From: Leptospira koniambonensis
GTDB taxonomy: Bacteria; Spirochaetota; Leptospiria; Leptospirales; Leptospiraceae
Assembly (NCBI RefSeq): GCF_004769555.1
Contig: NZ_RQFY01000004.1
Coordinates: 1,798,001-1,862,000 of the forward strand
Reading direction: 5' to 3'
DNA length: 64,000 nt
A model generated the notes under the pieces. The model was not told where the DNA came from. It did not search any database and saw only the letters and a program-made list of their open reading frames with translations. Of this stretch, positions 8,249-19,296 are shown one piece after another (the first letter of the stretch is position 1; each line of letters starts with the position of its first letter). Position numbers and translations under genes: made by a program.

Positions 8249-9496
8249 TTAATCCAATCTGAAATTGGTCATCGGGAATTGTTGGGTGATCTCTTTCACA
8301 CCTTGTCTAACTTTTTCCTTGGTCTTTTCGTCGTCCGGATTGTCCAAGAAATCGCAGATAAGATTTCCCACTTTTTCAATATCAGCAGGTTTGAGTCCTC
8401 TAGTAGTCAAAGCGGGAGTTCCTAAACGAATTCCGGAAGCAACCGCTGGAGGATTTTTGTCGAACGGGATCGCGTTTTTATTTACGGTAACTCCCACTTC
8501 GTCCAGTCCATCTGCTGCTTTTGCTCCAGTTAAACCTTTAACAGAAACATCAAGTAGGACCAGGTGGTTATCTGTTCCACCGCTTACTACTCTGAATCCT
8601 CTTTTTACAAAAACTTCTGCCAGAACTTTAGCGTTTGCGAGTACTGTTTCAATATACTTTTTATAATCAGGGCTTAAAGCTTCTCCGAATGCTACCGCTT
8701 TTGCCGCGATCACATGCATTAAAGGTCCACCTTGGATCCCAGGGAATACTCTTGAGTTTAATACTTTCTCATTTTCTAATTTAGAAAGAATTAATCCACC
8801 TCTTGGTCCTCTCAGAGTTTTATGGGTGGTTGTGGTAACATAGTCAAAACTATCGATTGGAGAAGGATGATATCCAGTAGCAACTAGACCGGAGATATGT
8901 GCGATATCCGCCATTAGTTTTGCGCCTACAGATTTTGCGATCTCTGCAAACTTATCAAAATCGATGGTTCTGGAATATGCAGAAGCGCCCGCGACGATCA
9001 ATTTAGGTTTATGCTCTTTTGCAAGAGATGCAAGAGCATCATAATCGATTGTTTCAGTTTTAGGATCTACACCGTAAGGGATCGGTTTATAATATTTTCC
9101 GCTGATGTTTACTGGAGAACCATGAGTTAAATGTCCTCCATGAGCCAGGTTCATTCCTAAGAAAGAATCTCCTGGTTCCATGGTAGCCAAGAAGACTGCC
9201 ATATTTGCTTGAGCCCCAGAGTGAGGCTGAACGTTTGCATATTCTGCTTTGAAGATCTTTTTGGCTCTTTCGATAGCCAGAGATTCAACTGCGTCAGCGT
9301 TTACACATCCATTATAATATCTTTTTCCAGGATATCCTTCCGCATATTTATTAGTAAGCGTGGAAGTATAAGCTTCCAGAACTGGTCTGGACACGAAGTT
9401 TTCGGAAGCGATCATTTCCAGGTTTTGTTCCTGTCTTTGGTCTTCTGCTTGTAAAGCTTTGAAAATTTCGGGGTCTTGTTGGGGAAGGTATTTCAT
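8249..9496 (-). CDS. glyA: Serine hydroxymethyltransferase
   Basis: This 415-residue PLP enzyme interconverts serine and glycine with tetrahydrofolate, supplying one-carbon units. The PLP-lysine motif [14 protein letters not shown] is complete (K226). Other family signatures are [22 protein letters not shown] and the [10 protein letters not shown] segment. The length is that of bacterial GlyA. A GAGGA ribosome site lies just upstream of the ATG. The lipoate ligase gene ends 25 bp upstream on the same strand, so the two are likely one operon. Both connect to glycine metabolism, since the glycine cleavage H protein needs lipoate. Confidence 0.97.
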   Translation of the reverse strand: MKYLPQQDPEIFKALQAEDQRQEQNLEMIASENFVSRPVLEAYTSTLTNKYAEGYPGKRYYNGCVNADAVESLAIERAKKIFKAEYANVQPHSGAQANMAVFLATMEPGDSFLGMNLAHGGHLTHGSPVNISGKYYKPIPYGVDPKTETIDYDALASLAKEHKPKLIVAGASAYSRTIDFDKFAEIAKSVGAKLMADIAHISGLVATGYHPSPIDSFDYVTTTTHKTLRGPRGGLILSKLENEKVLNSRVFPGIQGGPLMHVIAAKAVAFGEALSPDYKKYIETVLANAKVLAEVFVKRGFRVVSGGTDNHLVLLDVSVKGLTGAKAADGLDEVGVTVNKNAIPFDKNPPAVASGIRLGTPALTTRGLKPADIEKVGNLICDFLDNPDDEKTKEKVRQGVKEITQQFPMTNFRLD

Positions 9497-9521
9497 TTTT
9501 TCCTCTGTGGTGCTGCGAGAA

Positions 9522-10355
9522 TCATTCTCCCAGAATATAGCCTAGATCAGAATATTTTTCCTGGAACAGCCGATCTGCCGCCTTGCGAACGTTTCGAAAG
9601 AAGGAAGGATCCGCTTCGGTACCTAGGATTTCAACCCCCAGATAATCCGCAAATAAAAGGGAAAGGTCTTGTTTGAATTTTCCGGGCGAAAAAGAGGCGG
9701 GCAGGGCGGTCACAAATTCCTCATGTGCTCTGCCTTTTCTGTATTCCGGTTCTTCCGGAGGATGTGGTAGGAGGTCCGACACTAAGGGGATCAGTCTGGG
9801 ATCCAGGATCAAGGTCCCATGTTGGACAATGCAGTTCTTCTTTCTGAACTGAGCATTGCCTGAAATCTTTTTCCATACATCTGGAGAAAGTTCTAATGCA
9901 AGATCAGACTTACCCTTACATTTTGTTTTGAGCCCTTGTTTGTTCAGAGCGGAAGATATTAGACCTAAAAATATATTATAAGAATTGGAGACTGGATATA
10001 ATTCTGGTTTTGCTTCTAGAGAAACAAAAAGACTGAAGTTCAGATTCCATCCAGGTTCATGCACTACTGTTCCGCCGCCGCTTGCTCTTCTGGCTACATA
10101 AACTGGATCCGTTGCAGAAGGTTTTTTAGGAGCTTGTCTTTTTCGGAATGTCGCGAGGAAACCTTCTATATTTTCTTTTCCTGCGCTTAGTTCCGGTTTT
10201 TCAGAAAGACCCATTATGATGGATCTGGGTCCTTCCCAGAAACGAACCCCGCCGGAATATCCTCCGGATACTAGTTGGACTGCTATAGATTCTTCTAAGG
10301 CTAGATTATAATAAGGTGTCCGAATTGATTTTTGGTCTAGTATAAAAGTCCGCAT
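9522..10355 (-). CDS. lplA: Lipoate-protein ligase A-type enzyme
   Basis: This is a biotin/lipoate ligase-fold protein of about 277 residues. It has the [11 protein letters not shown] start region, [15 protein letters not shown], and the lipoyl-binding motif [14 protein letters not shown]. The later [18 protein letters not shown] and VQHGTLILD segments are typical of LplA/LipM proteins. It attaches lipoate to E2 and H-protein domains; the SucB encoded at 16.6 kb is one obvious target. An in-frame ATG at 10394 would add 13 residues, but homologs begin near MRTFILDQ, so I chose 10355; neither start has a strong ribosome site. Octanoyl transferase (LipM-type) is an alternative activity. Confidence 0.85.
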   Translation of the reverse strand: MRTFILDQKSIRTPYYNLALEESIAVQLVSGGYSGGVRFWEGPRSIIMGLSEKPELSAGKENIEGFLATFRKRQAPKKPSATDPVYVARRASGGGTVVHEPGWNLNFSLFVSLEAKPELYPVSNSYNIFLGLISSALNKQGLKTKCKGKSDLALELSPDVWKKISGNAQFRKKNCIVQHGTLILDPRLIPLVSDLLPHPPEEPEYRKGRAHEEFVTALPASFSPGKFKQDLSLLFADYLGVEILGTEADPSFFRNVRKAADRLFQEKYSDLGYILGE

Positions 10356-10541
10356 ATCGAGACCAGAGTATAGCTGCCTATAGTTTTCGTCCATGGGTTT
10401 TACTACGGACTGTAGTCTTTATTCATCTAATTGAACATCAGTCCTGATCTTCTTTTTAAGTTTCTCACTCAGGGAATAATTTTGAACATTTTGTGCGAAT
10501 AAAAATGAACCGCGTTCCATTTGTATTATAAAAATATAATA

Positions 10542-10557
10542 TTAAAGTTAACTTTAA
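10542..10557. promoter_or_regulatory. Perfect 16-bp palindrome
   Basis: TTAAAGTTAACTTTAA is a perfect palindrome in the AT-rich spacer between the divergent lipoate ligase and GDSL lipoprotein genes, about 95 bp upstream of the latter. It looks like a dimeric operator. The regulator is unknown. Confidence 0.45.
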
Positions 10558-10652
10558 GTTTTGTTGGACTATGGTCACCGTTATTCTATTTTTAAGAAAA
10601 AGGGAACATTATTCTTTCTTCTGTTGTCCTAATTTATAGAGCATTATGAAAA

Positions 10653-11336
10653 ATGAATATAATTTATTTACAGAAGAAGTTGGGACTTCTTTCTTTCCTT
10701 TCGAAAACCAGGGGAGTTTTTAATCGGTTTTCAGTATTTGTTTTGGCCATGTCTCTTTTATTAGGGGCGTGCGTTATAGACCAAGATACAAAATCCAAAA
10801 CATCTAAATTATACAAACCTAGCTTTGCCCTTTTTGGGGATAGTATCTCTGCCTTCTGGCCTGTAGAAGAACAGTTCCCTGAATTTGAGACTTATAAGAA
10901 AGCATTTCCGGGCAGAAGGACTTACGAGATCCAAGAAGCAGCTAGGAATGAAACAGGAAGATATAGATCCTGTATGTTGAACGGTGGTGTAAATGATTTC
11001 CTGGATAATCCGGAACCTAGTTGGGAAGAGGTCGATGCTACTGTGCAACGTCAACTCAAGACCTTGGAAATATTGAGCAACCATTGTGACTATATAGTAG
11101 TCTTGAACGTCTGGACTGTGCGAGTTCCTTGGCCTGTAAAGGCAGCCTCAATGATCAATTTAGAAATGAAAGAGAAGGTCACCTTCTTACCTAGAATTGA
11201 TCCTGATGATCTGATCCATAGTGAAATGTTATTAGACGGAGGTCACCTCACTGAAGAAGGGTATGGAATTCTTTCCCAAAGAGTGAGAGAATATTTAAGA
11301 GCTAGTTTGCCTGAGTTTTGGTTGGAGTTCTTATGA
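10653..11336 (+). CDS. SGNH/GDSL-hydrolase lipoprotein
   Basis: This 227-residue protein begins with a basic N-terminus, a hydrophobic stretch and a lipobox LLLGAC (Cys40). The SGNH blocks are in order: GDSI (Ser64 nucleophile), GGVND (block III), and DGGHLT with the catalytic Asp/His pair near the C-terminus. Esterase, acyl-thioesterase or carbohydrate deacetylase activity on the cell surface is likely; the substrate is unknown. Its TGA overlaps the ATG of the next gene, so the outer-membrane protein is translated with it. The long pre-cysteine leader suggests a later true start, but none of the internal codons is clearly better. Confidence 0.8.
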   Translation: MNIIYLQKKLGLLSFLSKTRGVFNRFSVFVLAMSLLLGACVIDQDTKSKTSKLYKPSFALFGDSISAFWPVEEQFPEFETYKKAFPGRRTYEIQEAARNETGRYRSCMLNGGVNDFLDNPEPSWEEVDATVQRQLKTLEILSNHCDYIVVLNVWTVRVPWPVKAASMINLEMKEKVTFLPRIDPDDLIHSEMLLDGGHLTEEGYGILSQRVREYLRASLPEFWLEFL

Positions 11337-12127
11337 AATACCGGTTCTTATTACTTCTGATATTCTTGAGTCCAATTGTGGAAATTTTAGGCTCAGATAA
11401 AACTGTAATCCCTTATCCTGTATGGGGACAATCAGTCGGAGTATATAATATTTTTGTAATCAGTGCGGATGCGAAAGAGTATAGAAATTCCAAAGATTAT
11501 GATCGAAACCGCAATATTTCTTTGGATGGGGAACTTAAGTTAGGAGATCATTTTTCTGTTTCTGCGGGTTATGGATATGTAGACCAATATGCTACTCAGG
11601 CTACACCTTGGAGTGGTTGGGATAGATGGAAGGCAGGCCTAAAAACATTTTTTACCTTCGGGATATTTTCGATAGGAGGGGGTGTAAACGTTTACGGACC
11701 TTCTTCCTCTGAACCTTGGATAGGAGAAAGAAATCCTGATCTTCTTTTGGTTCGTCCTCATCTTGGTTTTGTTTTAGACTTTGGTAGAACTAAGTTCCAA
11801 GCATTCGGTCTATATGAAAGAGAAACTGATTCTAGATTTAGAGATCCTGTCCAAGATAAATATTATCGTTATATGGAAGCTGGAGCTACTTTGTCTTATG
11901 AAACAAATTCGAATTGGATACTTCTTCTAGAGACTACCTATCGTATGGCAGTGGAAGACACAATCCCAGCTCCTCGTTCTGATTCATTTAATCTTCATCC
12001 TGGGGTTCAGTATAAGATTGGAGAAGGAGGAAGAGTTTTCTTCAGCGGTTTGTACGGGATGAGAAAAGATAATACTTATGATCAGGGATTTAAACTAGGT
12101 TATCAGCAGATGTTTTCTTTCGAGTGA
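11333..12127 (+). CDS. Outer-membrane beta-barrel protein
   Basis: This is a 264-residue protein starting at the ATG inside the overlap ATGA, with TTGGAG seven bases upstream. A GTG at 11318 in the same frame would put five residues before the signal peptide and is less likely. The signal peptide is MKYRFLLLLIFLS. The mature part consists of alternating strands rich in aromatic residues (FSVSAGYGYVDQY, WKAGLKTFFTFGIF, FQAFGLYERETDS, VFFSGLYGMRKD), ending in a Phe close to the terminus (QMFSFE), as barrels do. Coupling to the GDSL lipoprotein suggests a common surface function. No specific family is recognised. Confidence 0.7.
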   Translation: MKYRFLLLLIFLSPIVEILGSDKTVIPYPVWGQSVGVYNIFVISADAKEYRNSKDYDRNRNISLDGELKLGDHFSVSAGYGYVDQYATQATPWSGWDRWKAGLKTFFTFGIFSIGGGVNVYGPSSSEPWIGERNPDLLLVRPHLGFVLDFGRTKFQAFGLYERETDSRFRDPVQDKYYRYMEAGATLSYETNSNWILLLETTYRMAVEDTIPAPRSDSFNLHPGVQYKIGEGGRVFFSGLYGMRKDNTYDQGFKLGYQQMFSFE

Positions 12128-12139
12128 CCTCTGCCGAAA

Positions 12140-12970
12140 TTAATCCTCTACCTTATAATACTTGCTCGAAGCTTCTTTCAGGAATTTTTTCTCTTTTTTG
12201 TTCAGAGAGTTCATTCCTTCCTTTGAGATTTTTTCTAAGAGACGATCTACTTCTTCTTTTGCTTCTTCTCTGGTTTTCATCTCTTCTTGCCAGCGGACCA
12301 TTTTTCTTTTTTGTCTCCATCTGGAAAAAGAGAAGCTTGGAAAATTGATCCTGAATTTATAGCGAAGTTTTGTATAATAAAGGTAGGATAAAAATCCTCC
12401 GATTGCGCCGCCCACAGTGATCCCGAAATTATAATTTCCTCGGATCATTTCTCCGTAAAAATCCAAAATGAAAAGTAAAGGGATGATTAACTTTACTTTG
12501 ATTGGCATTACTCCCCAGAAATTTAATTCTCGGTTTGGCCAATTTACGAGACATACTGCAAGTAGTCCCCAGATTCCTCCGTTAGCTCCCACTGCCTCCG
12601 GTCCCGCCCAGCCCAAGCTCCAGAAAATTAATCCTCCGATCGCTCCGGTGAAGGTAAAAAAGAAATAATTTTTAAGAAATGGTTTTGTTTCCCATTGTTT
12701 CTCCAGCACAGACCCTATAAAATAAAGATAGAGCATATTGAAGATGAGATGGGGAAGATAATTCGGGCTATGTAAGAATGAATATGTGAAAAGTTGCCAG
12801 AAATAATAGAACTTGGTGATTAGGATCGCATTTAAACCGAAAATCGGAGTAATAAAATCGAAACCCGAATAGAATAAGATTAATTGGAGTAAATTGATTA
12901 CGATGCTGGTCGCCATCAAGAAGGCGATTCCCTGAGGGGTCCTTGTTCCAAAAATTCTTTCTAAGCCCAT
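12140..12970 (-). CDS. Rhomboid-family protein, catalytic residues lost
   Basis: This 276-residue protein has the rhomboid core of six helices. HxxxN is present (H74, N78, in PHLIFNMLYLY), and the loop YSFLHSPN is rhomboid-like. The GxSG catalytic motif reads G128-A-N-G, so the nucleophilic Ser is Asn130. The histidine normally before GG in the last core helix is Thr185 (ITVGGAIGG). Both dyad residues are gone, so it should be a pseudoprotease. A long basic cytoplasmic tail (about 205-276) is rich in Lys/Glu and probably coiled coil. A chaperone or trafficking role, as for iRhoms and derlins, is inference. It converges on the outer-membrane protein gene. Confidence 0.85.
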   Translation of the reverse strand: MGLERIFGTRTPQGIAFLMATSIVINLLQLILFYSGFDFITPIFGLNAILITKFYYFWQLFTYSFLHSPNYLPHLIFNMLYLYFIGSVLEKQWETKPFLKNYFFFTFTGAIGGLIFWSLGWAGPEAVGANGGIWGLLAVCLVNWPNRELNFWGVMPIKVKLIIPLLFILDFYGEMIRGNYNFGITVGGAIGGFLSYLYYTKLRYKFRINFPSFSFSRWRQKRKMVRWQEEMKTREEAKEEVDRLLEKISKEGMNSLNKKEKKFLKEASSKYYKVED

Positions 12971-13067
12971 TGCCTCCCTAGTTTTCTTTTTTCCTTTCGA
13001 ACGACAACCTAAATCTGGATTTTGTTTCCTTTGACAGTTTTAGGGAAATATAGTAAATGTTCCTAAG

Positions 13068-14021
13068 ATGGAAATCTTCTTGTACGGAGTCCGGGGCTCT
13101 ATTCCTGCCCCCTTATCAAACGAGGAATACAGGGAGAAAGTAATTTCCATATTGAGACTTGTCGCTAAGTCGGAGGGAAAAGCTTTCTCTTCTCCCGAAG
13201 AATGGTTCGACGGATTGCCTGAACCTCTGAATTATGTGGTCGGCGGAAATACCACCTGCGTTCGTATCATTGGTTCTTCCGGTGTTGAGCTGGTTGTGGA
13301 TCTAGGAACTGGCGCAAGAGTCCTAGGAGAGGACTTAGTCCGAGAAAAATTCGGACAAGGAAAGGGAGAAGCTTCCGTATTTTTTACTCATACTCACTGG
13401 GACCATATTCATGGAATCCCGTTTTTCAAACCGCTATACATTCCTGGAAATAAGTTTACCTTCTATTCCCCATTGGAAGATCTTCCGGAGAGATTAAAAT
13501 ACCAACAAGAGCCCAGATTTTTCCCAATCCATTTTGATCATTTTGGTTCAGAAAGAAATTTCCATAGGCTCCAAAAGGAAGAAGTCCTGGAAATCGGTGG
13601 TATAAAAATTGAATGGCTGGCTCTCAAACATCCCGGAGGCTCCATCGCTTATAAATTCACCGAAAATGGGAAAAGTTTTATTTTTGCTACCGACGCTGAG
13701 TATAATGGGGAGGATTTTCCGTTGATCCAGGAGCAAAAACCATTCTTTAAAGGTGCAGATCTTTTGGTTTTGGACGCTCAATACACACTGGATGAATCCT
13801 TCCAAAAATTCGATTGGGGCCATACTGCTTATACTATGGCAGTCAATTGTGCTTCTTCCTGGGAGGTCAAAAAACTGGCTTTGACCCACCACGAGCCCGC
13901 CTATTCTGATGAAATTTTAGCCATCATCTTGGATGACGCCAGAACCCATGCTGAAAATCTTGGAGCTAAGGACCTATCCATTGTACTGGCTAGAGAAGGA
14001 ATGAAATTCAAACTCGTATGA
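13068..14021 (+). CDS. Metallo-beta-lactamase-fold hydrolase
   Basis: This 317-residue protein starts [15 protein letters not shown], the opening strand shared by cyclic-nucleotide phosphodiesterase-like and PhnP-like MBL proteins. The metal motif is [10 protein letters not shown] (H108, H110, D112, H113). Further ligands are expected at LKHPGGS, ATDAEYN and [15 protein letters not shown] precedes VVDLGTGAR. The natural substrate is unknown; a phosphodiester is the best guess. Its TGA overlaps the ATG of the PBP1A gene, so the two are coupled, although no functional link is obvious. Confidence 0.85.
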   Translation: MEIFLYGVRGSIPAPLSNEEYREKVISILRLVAKSEGKAFSSPEEWFDGLPEPLNYVVGGNTTCVRIIGSSGVELVVDLGTGARVLGEDLVREKFGQGKGEASVFFTHTHWDHIHGIPFFKPLYIPGNKFTFYSPLEDLPERLKYQQEPRFFPIHFDHFGSERNFHRLQKEEVLEIGGIKIEWLALKHPGGSIAYKFTENGKSFIFATDAEYNGEDFPLIQEQKPFFKGADLLVLDAQYTLDESFQKFDWGHTAYTMAVNCASSWEVKKLALTHHEPAYSDEILAIILDDARTHAENLGAKDLSIVLAREGMKFKLV

Positions 14022-16474
14022 ATCTATTTAGCGAAGGAATTCACAGAGCTACAAAAACACTTTTGGTCTTCGCCTTATTGGGCGGTCTATTTTTCGGATA
14101 CATTATTGCGGAAGTGGACGAGGGGGGAGAGCTTGCAATTCTTGCTTCTTACCAGCCTACCACTCCAACTCGGCTGTATGATATCAATGGTGTGGTGTAT
14201 GCAGAGTTGTATCGCCATAAGCAGCAACTTCTAAAATACCAAGATATTCCTCCTCATGTGGTCCAAGCATTCCTTTCGGTAGAAGATAATAACTTTTTCA
14301 ATCACTTCGGGATAGATTTCTCTGCAATCCTTCGCGCGGCAGCAGTCAACGTTATCTCAGGCAGGATTAAACAAGGTGGATCCACTCTTACTCAACAGCT
14401 TGCTAAAACAGTTTTGAATAATAGGAAAAAATCTTTTATTCGTAAATTCGTAGAAGCTCTGTTTACTCTTCAGATAGAACAGGAATATTCTAAAGAAGAA
14501 ATATTAGAAATTTATTTTAACTTAATATACTTAGGACATGGAACCACAGGTCTTGCTTCTGCAGCAGATGTATATTTCCATAAGGATGTTTCAGATCTGG
14601 ATGTAGCAGAGGCTGCACTTCTTGCAAGACTTCCTAAAGCTCCTGTAGATTATTCTCCTTATAAAAATCCGGCGGCTTCTAAAAGAGCTCATATAGAAGT
14701 TCTTAAACTTATGGCTTCCCAGGGATTTGTTCCGAGTGATAAGGTGCAGAGCATCCATGACGAATTCTGGGAAAAATACTGGCCGATCGTAATCACTCAA
14801 TCTCCTTCTCAATCTACTTGGGGAACCAAGCTGAATAGAGCTCCCCATTTTACTGAGTTCGTAAGACAGAGATTATTAAAGGAATTGGGAGAAGATAGGA
14901 TCTATAGCGGTGGTCTCAAAATTTACACCACTCTGGATATCCGCAAGCAGGAGATCGCTCAGGACGAACTTCGTAAGGCTCTCAAAAAACACGATGACCT
15001 GGTTTCAGGCGTAACCGTAAATTATGCGGGTGGTGCGGACAGAGGTCTTGTTGGTCTTTATAATTTTATTGGTTCCTTATTCCCTGTGGCTCCTCCTTTT
15101 GTGAGCCGTTTAGATGATAAGGCTAACTTCAGAGTGGCTCTCGAAAAAGAACTTATTGATTCAGCGGATGTTCTCAGTTTACTTCTTCCTGCGGATAATG
15201 AGTCTGCTGCATTCACTGAATTCCAAAAAAGAAGTGCTGTATTTGGCAAAAATCTTCACGTAGAAGGTGCTGCTATCACAATAGATCATACCAACGGCTA
15301 TATAGAAACTATGGTCGGAGGTTATGAATTCACTCCTAAAAACCAATTCAATCGCGCGGTCCAGGCAAGAAGGCAGACTGGATCTTCTTTTAAACCTTTT
15401 GTGTATGGTGCTGCGATCTCTGAGCGTATCGTAGGTTCCGGAACTGGGATCATGGACGCACCTTTGACCACGCTTACGGAAGAAGGAGAAGGTTGGTCTC
15501 CTCAGGATTTTGATGGGGACTTCCAGGGTATGGTTCCTCTTTCCAGAGCACTTTCCATGTCATTAAACATCGTTTCTGTGCAGGTGTTCCTACGCACTGG
15601 CGCGGATGCAGTTATAGATTTTGCTTCTCGCTTAACAAAAGCTGATAAGAGTAGATTTATGCCAAGCCCTGCGCTTGCATTGGGAATTGCTGAACTTTCT
15701 CCTTACGAAATGGCAGTGGGATATTCTATCATCGCAAATAAGGGAAGAAATGTGATCCCACTTTCTGTTCGATATGTGATCGATCAGTCAGGAAATGTAA
15801 TTTATAATGAAGAAGTAAAAGTCAGAGAAGAATTGGATAAAGAAGCAGAGGATGGTTCTATTCAGATCATCAGCGAAGGTACTGCTTATATTCTTCGTAA
15901 AATGTTGACTATGGTCGCGATGGGAGGAACCGCAGCAAACGGACTCCATTCTCCTGACCAAGGAAATTATAGAGGGGTCGCTGCTGGAAAAACAGGATCC
16001 ACTTCTTCTTTTACAAATGCTTGGTACTGTGGATTCGATCCTAAATTGACTACAGTCATTTGGCTTGGGTTCGATAAGAGTTCTATCTCACTTGGAAGAG
16101 GTCAGGCTGCGGGAGTTCTTGCAGTTCCTATTTGGGGAAAAATGTACCGTCGTTTCTATAACGGCGATAATTATCCGACTTTCGAGGATGAGCACGGTAT
16201 GGATCCGCAGCCGGACGAGGTGCAAGGTGGAGGAACCTGTGCGTATAATGGATTGTCTCCTAAGCCAGGAGTATGTCCTGTTACCCAGAACCTGACCTTA
16301 AAACCGATTACTGTGGCTGGTGTGACAAAATCTGTCCAAGCAAACCGCCAATGTGATGGAGACAGAGACCATCATAAGTCAATAGATTTCAGAGAATTCC
16401 TGCAATTGGAATACCAGATCAGCGACGAAGAGATCGGAAAAACGGATCGCAAATTTAAACCGCAAGCGGACTAA
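14018..16474 (+). CDS. Bifunctional PBP1A-type peptidoglycan synthase
   Basis: This 818-residue class A penicillin-binding protein polymerises and crosslinks peptidoglycan. One N-terminal membrane helix (about 13-33) precedes the GT51 glycosyltransferase domain, with VEDNNFFNH (Glu89), [12 protein letters not shown] and EILEIYFN. The transpeptidase domain has the SxxK motif SSFK (Ser456), the SxN motif SLN and [10 protein letters not shown] cysteine-containing C-terminal extension follows ([22 protein letters not shown]). It starts at an ATG overlapping the stop of the MBL gene. A second PBP, of the PBP2 class, lies in the rod operon at 34.5 kb. Confidence 0.95.
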   Translation: MNLFSEGIHRATKTLLVFALLGGLFFGYIIAEVDEGGELAILASYQPTTPTRLYDINGVVYAELYRHKQQLLKYQDIPPHVVQAFLSVEDNNFFNHFGIDFSAILRAAAVNVISGRIKQGGSTLTQQLAKTVLNNRKKSFIRKFVEALFTLQIEQEYSKEEILEIYFNLIYLGHGTTGLASAADVYFHKDVSDLDVAEAALLARLPKAPVDYSPYKNPAASKRAHIEVLKLMASQGFVPSDKVQSIHDEFWEKYWPIVITQSPSQSTWGTKLNRAPHFTEFVRQRLLKELGEDRIYSGGLKIYTTLDIRKQEIAQDELRKALKKHDDLVSGVTVNYAGGADRGLVGLYNFIGSLFPVAPPFVSRLDDKANFRVALEKELIDSADVLSLLLPADNESAAFTEFQKRSAVFGKNLHVEGAAITIDHTNGYIETMVGGYEFTPKNQFNRAVQARRQTGSSFKPFVYGAAISERIVGSGTGIMDAPLTTLTEEGEGWSPQDFDGDFQGMVPLSRALSMSLNIVSVQVFLRTGADAVIDFASRLTKADKSRFMPSPALALGIAELSPYEMAVGYSIIANKGRNVIPLSVRYVIDQSGNVIYNEEVKVREELDKEAEDGSIQIISEGTAYILRKMLTMVAMGGTAANGLHSPDQGNYRGVAAGKTGSTSSFTNAWYCGFDPKLTTVIWLGFDKSSISLGRGQAAGVLAVPIWGKMYRRFYNGDNYPTFEDEHGMDPQPDEVQGGGTCAYNGLSPKPGVCPVTQNLTLKPITVAGVTKSVQANRQCDGDRDHHKSIDFREFLQLEYQISDEEIGKTDRKFKPQAD

Positions 16475-16613
16475 AAATCCTAGTTCCGCACGCGAAAATT
16501 CGTCCAAAACACCGTTTTGACAAGAACGACTTTACAGAATTTTTCCGCTTTCCGAAAGTGAAATGGAGGCGGTCCCGGAACGGGACGTATACACCGACCT
16601 CCGTAGGATCAAG

Positions 16614-17861
16614 ATGTCGATAGAGATCAAGGTTCCCGAAATGGGCGAGTCCATTACGGAAGCAACAATAGCAAACTGGGTAAAAAAAGAAGGCGAACGA
16701 GTAGAACAGGATGAGGTCCTGGTGGAATTGGAAACCGACAAGGTGACCATGGAGGTGCCAGCCCCCTCAGCGGGAGTTCTCCAAAAGATTAACAAGAAAC
16801 CGGGGGAGACGGTCAAGATCAAAGAAGTGATCGGAATCATTGACCCTTCTGCCTCTGCAAAAAGCACTCCTACTCCAAGCACTCCTTCCACAACAAATAC
16901 AGCACCAACTAACACGACTAACGCAGCGCAGAACGATACACTTCCTCCTGCAGTTCGTAAATTGATAGATGATAACGGATTAAATCCTGCTTCTATCTCT
17001 GGCTCCGGTAAGAACGGACAGATCACCAAAGAAGACGTGTTAAACGCAATTGCAAATAAACAGTCAGCACCTGCTGCTGCGGTTTCTGCGGCGCCGGCAG
17101 CTAAGTCTGCTCCTTCTCCTGAAATTCCTAAAGCGGTTCCTGCTGCTTCTCGTAGTAATCTTCCGAGAGAAAATGTAGTTCCGATGACTAAACTTCGCCA
17201 AACAATTGCGAATCGTTTAGTTGCGGCTCAACATAACGCAGCCCTACTCACTACTTTTAACGAAGTGGATATGAGTGCTGTGATGGATCTTCGCTCTAAA
17301 TACAAGGACAAGTTTAAAGACACACATAGTATCAATTTAGGATTTATGAGTTTCTTTACTAAAGCAGTGATCGGAGCCTTAAAATTTGTTCCTGCAATCA
17401 ACGCAGAAATTCGCGGTACGGATCTAGTTTATAAAAACTACTTCGATATCGGTGTTGCTGTTGGAGGTCCAAAAGGTCTTGTAGTTCCGATTGTTCGTGA
17501 CGCAGATCTTTTGAGTTTCGCTCAGGTGGAATCTGAGATCGCTCGCCTCGCCAATAAGGTGAAGGACGGAAAAATTGATCTATCCGATATGGAAGGTGGA
17601 ACATTCACCATCTCCAACGGAGGGATTTACGGTTCCATGATGTCTACTCCTATCCTGAACCCACCTCAAAGTGGAATTTTAGGACTTCATAATATTGTAA
17701 AACGCGCAGTAGTGGTGAATGATCAGATCGTGATCCGACCTATGATGTATGTTGCTCTTTCTTATGACCATAGGGTTGTGGATGGAAAGGAAGCGGTAAC
17801 CTTCCTCGTAAAAGTAAAAGAAGCGATCGAAGATCCAACACGCCTTCTTTTAGAAGTCTAA
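16614..17861 (+). CDS. sucB: Dihydrolipoamide succinyltransferase (2-OGDH E2)
   Basis: This is a 415-residue E2 subunit. The N-terminal lipoyl domain has [10 protein letters not shown] (lipoylated K43), a Pro/Thr/Ala linker follows, then the peripheral-subunit-binding domain ([11 protein letters not shown]...GQITKEDV), a second Ala/Pro linker and the CAT domain ending [22 protein letters not shown] is the SucB-type start. An upstream in-frame ATG at 16563 would add 17 charged residues unlike any E2; the ATG at 16614 has AGGATCAAG just before it. It is the first gene of sucB-lpd-sucA. The spacer upstream contains TTGACA at 16517, but no convincing -10 box. Confidence 0.95.
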   Translation: MSIEIKVPEMGESITEATIANWVKKEGERVEQDEVLVELETDKVTMEVPAPSAGVLQKINKKPGETVKIKEVIGIIDPSASAKSTPTPSTPSTTNTAPTNTTNAAQNDTLPPAVRKLIDDNGLNPASISGSGKNGQITKEDVLNAIANKQSAPAAAVSAAPAAKSAPSPEIPKAVPAASRSNLPRENVVPMTKLRQTIANRLVAAQHNAALLTTFNEVDMSAVMDLRSKYKDKFKDTHSINLGFMSFFTKAVIGALKFVPAINAEIRGTDLVYKNYFDIGVAVGGPKGLVVPIVRDADLLSFAQVESEIARLANKVKDGKIDLSDMEGGTFTISNGGIYGSMMSTPILNPPQSGILGLHNIVKRAVVVNDQIVIRPMMYVALSYDHRVVDGKEAVTFLVKVKEAIEDPTRLLLEV

Positions 17862-17876
17862 GGAATAGAAGGAATC

Positions 17877-19280
17877 ATGGCGGAACAATACGACGTACTC
17901 GTGATCGGATCGGGACCCGGAGGTTATGTGGGCGCGATCCGAGCGGCCCAACTCGGGTTCAAAACCGGGATCATCGAAAAAAGAAAAACCTTGGGAGGAA
18001 CCTGCTTGAACGTAGGTTGTATCCCTTCTAAGGCACTTTTGGATTCTTCTGAAGAATATCATAAAGTTTTACATAAGACTGATATCCATGGGATCGGAGT
18101 TGGCAAAGTTACTCTTGATCTAAACAAACTCATGGAACGCAAGAACACTATCGTTAAGGAAGTCACAGATGGTGTAGACTACTTGATGAAAAAGAACAAG
18201 ATCACTCGTTATGAGGGTTTTGGAAAATTGCTCGGCGGTGGCCAGGTAGAAGTTGCTCTCGCTGATGGCAAAAAAGAAGTCTTAAGCGCAAAACATATCG
18301 TTCTGGCGACAGGATCTGTTCCTATAGATATCCCAGGTTTACCTGTGGATGGAAAATCTATCATCACTTCTGACCATGCAATCGATCTAAAAGCAGTTCC
18401 TAAAAAGCTGGTGGTGATTGGTGCAGGAGTTATCGGCTTGGAGCTCGGTTCTGTATGGGGAAGACTCGGAGCAGAAGTCACAGTGGTGGAACTACTACCA
18501 GGACTTCTCCCTACAGTAGACAGATCTTTCGGTAGTTTACTGCAAAGAAGTCTAGAGTCCCAAGGTTTTAATTTCTTATTCGAACATAAGGTATTAGGAG
18601 CGACTGCTTCTAAATCAGGTGCTAAAGTAAAGATTGCTGCACCCGATGGAAAAGAATCTGAACTGGATGCGGACGTAGTACTCGTAGCAGTCGGCCGCAA
18701 ACCATTTATCGATGGGATCGGATTAGAAGAGACAGGAGTCCAATTAACGGAAAGAAAAAGGATCAAAGTAGATTCTCATTTCCAAACTAGCGCAGCCGGT
18801 ATCTATGCAATCGGTGATGTAATCGACGGACCAATGCTTGCTCATAAAGCGGAAGAAGAAGGTGTTGCACTTGCTGAATTACTCGCAGGTCAATCCGGAC
18901 ACGTTAATTACGCTGCGGTTCCAAGCATTATCTATACCTGGCCTGAAATGGCTTGGGTTGGAAAAGGTGAAGAAGAACTTAAAGCTGCCGGTGTAGAATA
19001 CAAAGTTGGTAAGTCATTATTCAAGCCTAATGCAAGAGCTAAGGCTATGAACGAAGCGGAAGGCCAAGTCAAAATTTTAGCAGATAAAAAAACGGATAAG
19101 GTATTGGGAGCGTTTGTGTTCGGGCCTAGAGCTTCGGATATGATCGCTGAACTTGCGGTTGCAGTAGAGTTCGGTGCTTCTTCGGAAGATATAGCACGTT
19201 CTTTCCACGCACATCCTACATTGTCCGAAGTCGTAAAAGAGGCCGCTATGGCCGTAGACAAGTGGGCAATTCACGCTTAG
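17877..19280 (+). CDS. lpd: Dihydrolipoamide dehydrogenase (E3)
   Basis: This 467-residue flavoprotein reoxidises dihydrolipoamide. It has the FAD loop [13 protein letters not shown], the redox disulfide [13 protein letters not shown] (C43, C48), the NAD loop [13 protein letters not shown], a second FAD motif YAIGDV, and the C-terminal HAHPTLSE with the catalytic His/Glu. The ribosome site AAGGAATC precedes the ATG, 15 bp after sucB. It may also serve pyruvate dehydrogenase and the glycine cleavage system, if no other copy exists. Confidence 0.97.
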   Translation: MAEQYDVLVIGSGPGGYVGAIRAAQLGFKTGIIEKRKTLGGTCLNVGCIPSKALLDSSEEYHKVLHKTDIHGIGVGKVTLDLNKLMERKNTIVKEVTDGVDYLMKKNKITRYEGFGKLLGGGQVEVALADGKKEVLSAKHIVLATGSVPIDIPGLPVDGKSIITSDHAIDLKAVPKKLVVIGAGVIGLELGSVWGRLGAEVTVVELLPGLLPTVDRSFGSLLQRSLESQGFNFLFEHKVLGATASKSGAKVKIAAPDGKESELDADVVLVAVGRKPFIDGIGLEETGVQLTERKRIKVDSHFQTSAAGIYAIGDVIDGPMLAHKAEEEGVALAELLAGQSGHVNYAAVPSIIYTWPEMAWVGKGEEELKAAGVEYKVGKSLFKPNARAKAMNEAEGQVKILADKKTDKVLGAFVFGPRASDMIAELAVAVEFGASSEDIARSFHAHPTLSEVVKEAAMAVDKWAIHA

Positions 19281-19296
19281 TGGGGGAGATCCGATC

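Noticed and set aside
8265..8666. A 133-residue frame opposite glyA
   Set aside because: It lies wholly inside a clear serine hydroxymethyltransferase gene on the other strand.
16517..16522. TTGACA as the sucB promoter -35
   Set aside because: No acceptable -10 lies at a 16-18-base distance, so it is not listed as a feature.
16532..17029. A 165-residue reverse frame over the start of sucB
   Set aside because: It is a shadow of sucB's Pro/Thr/Ala linker region.
18209..18766. A 185-residue reverse frame inside lpd
   Set aside because: It is a shadow of lpd caused by codon bias; the product is Ser/Thr/Pro-rich without a start site or family.
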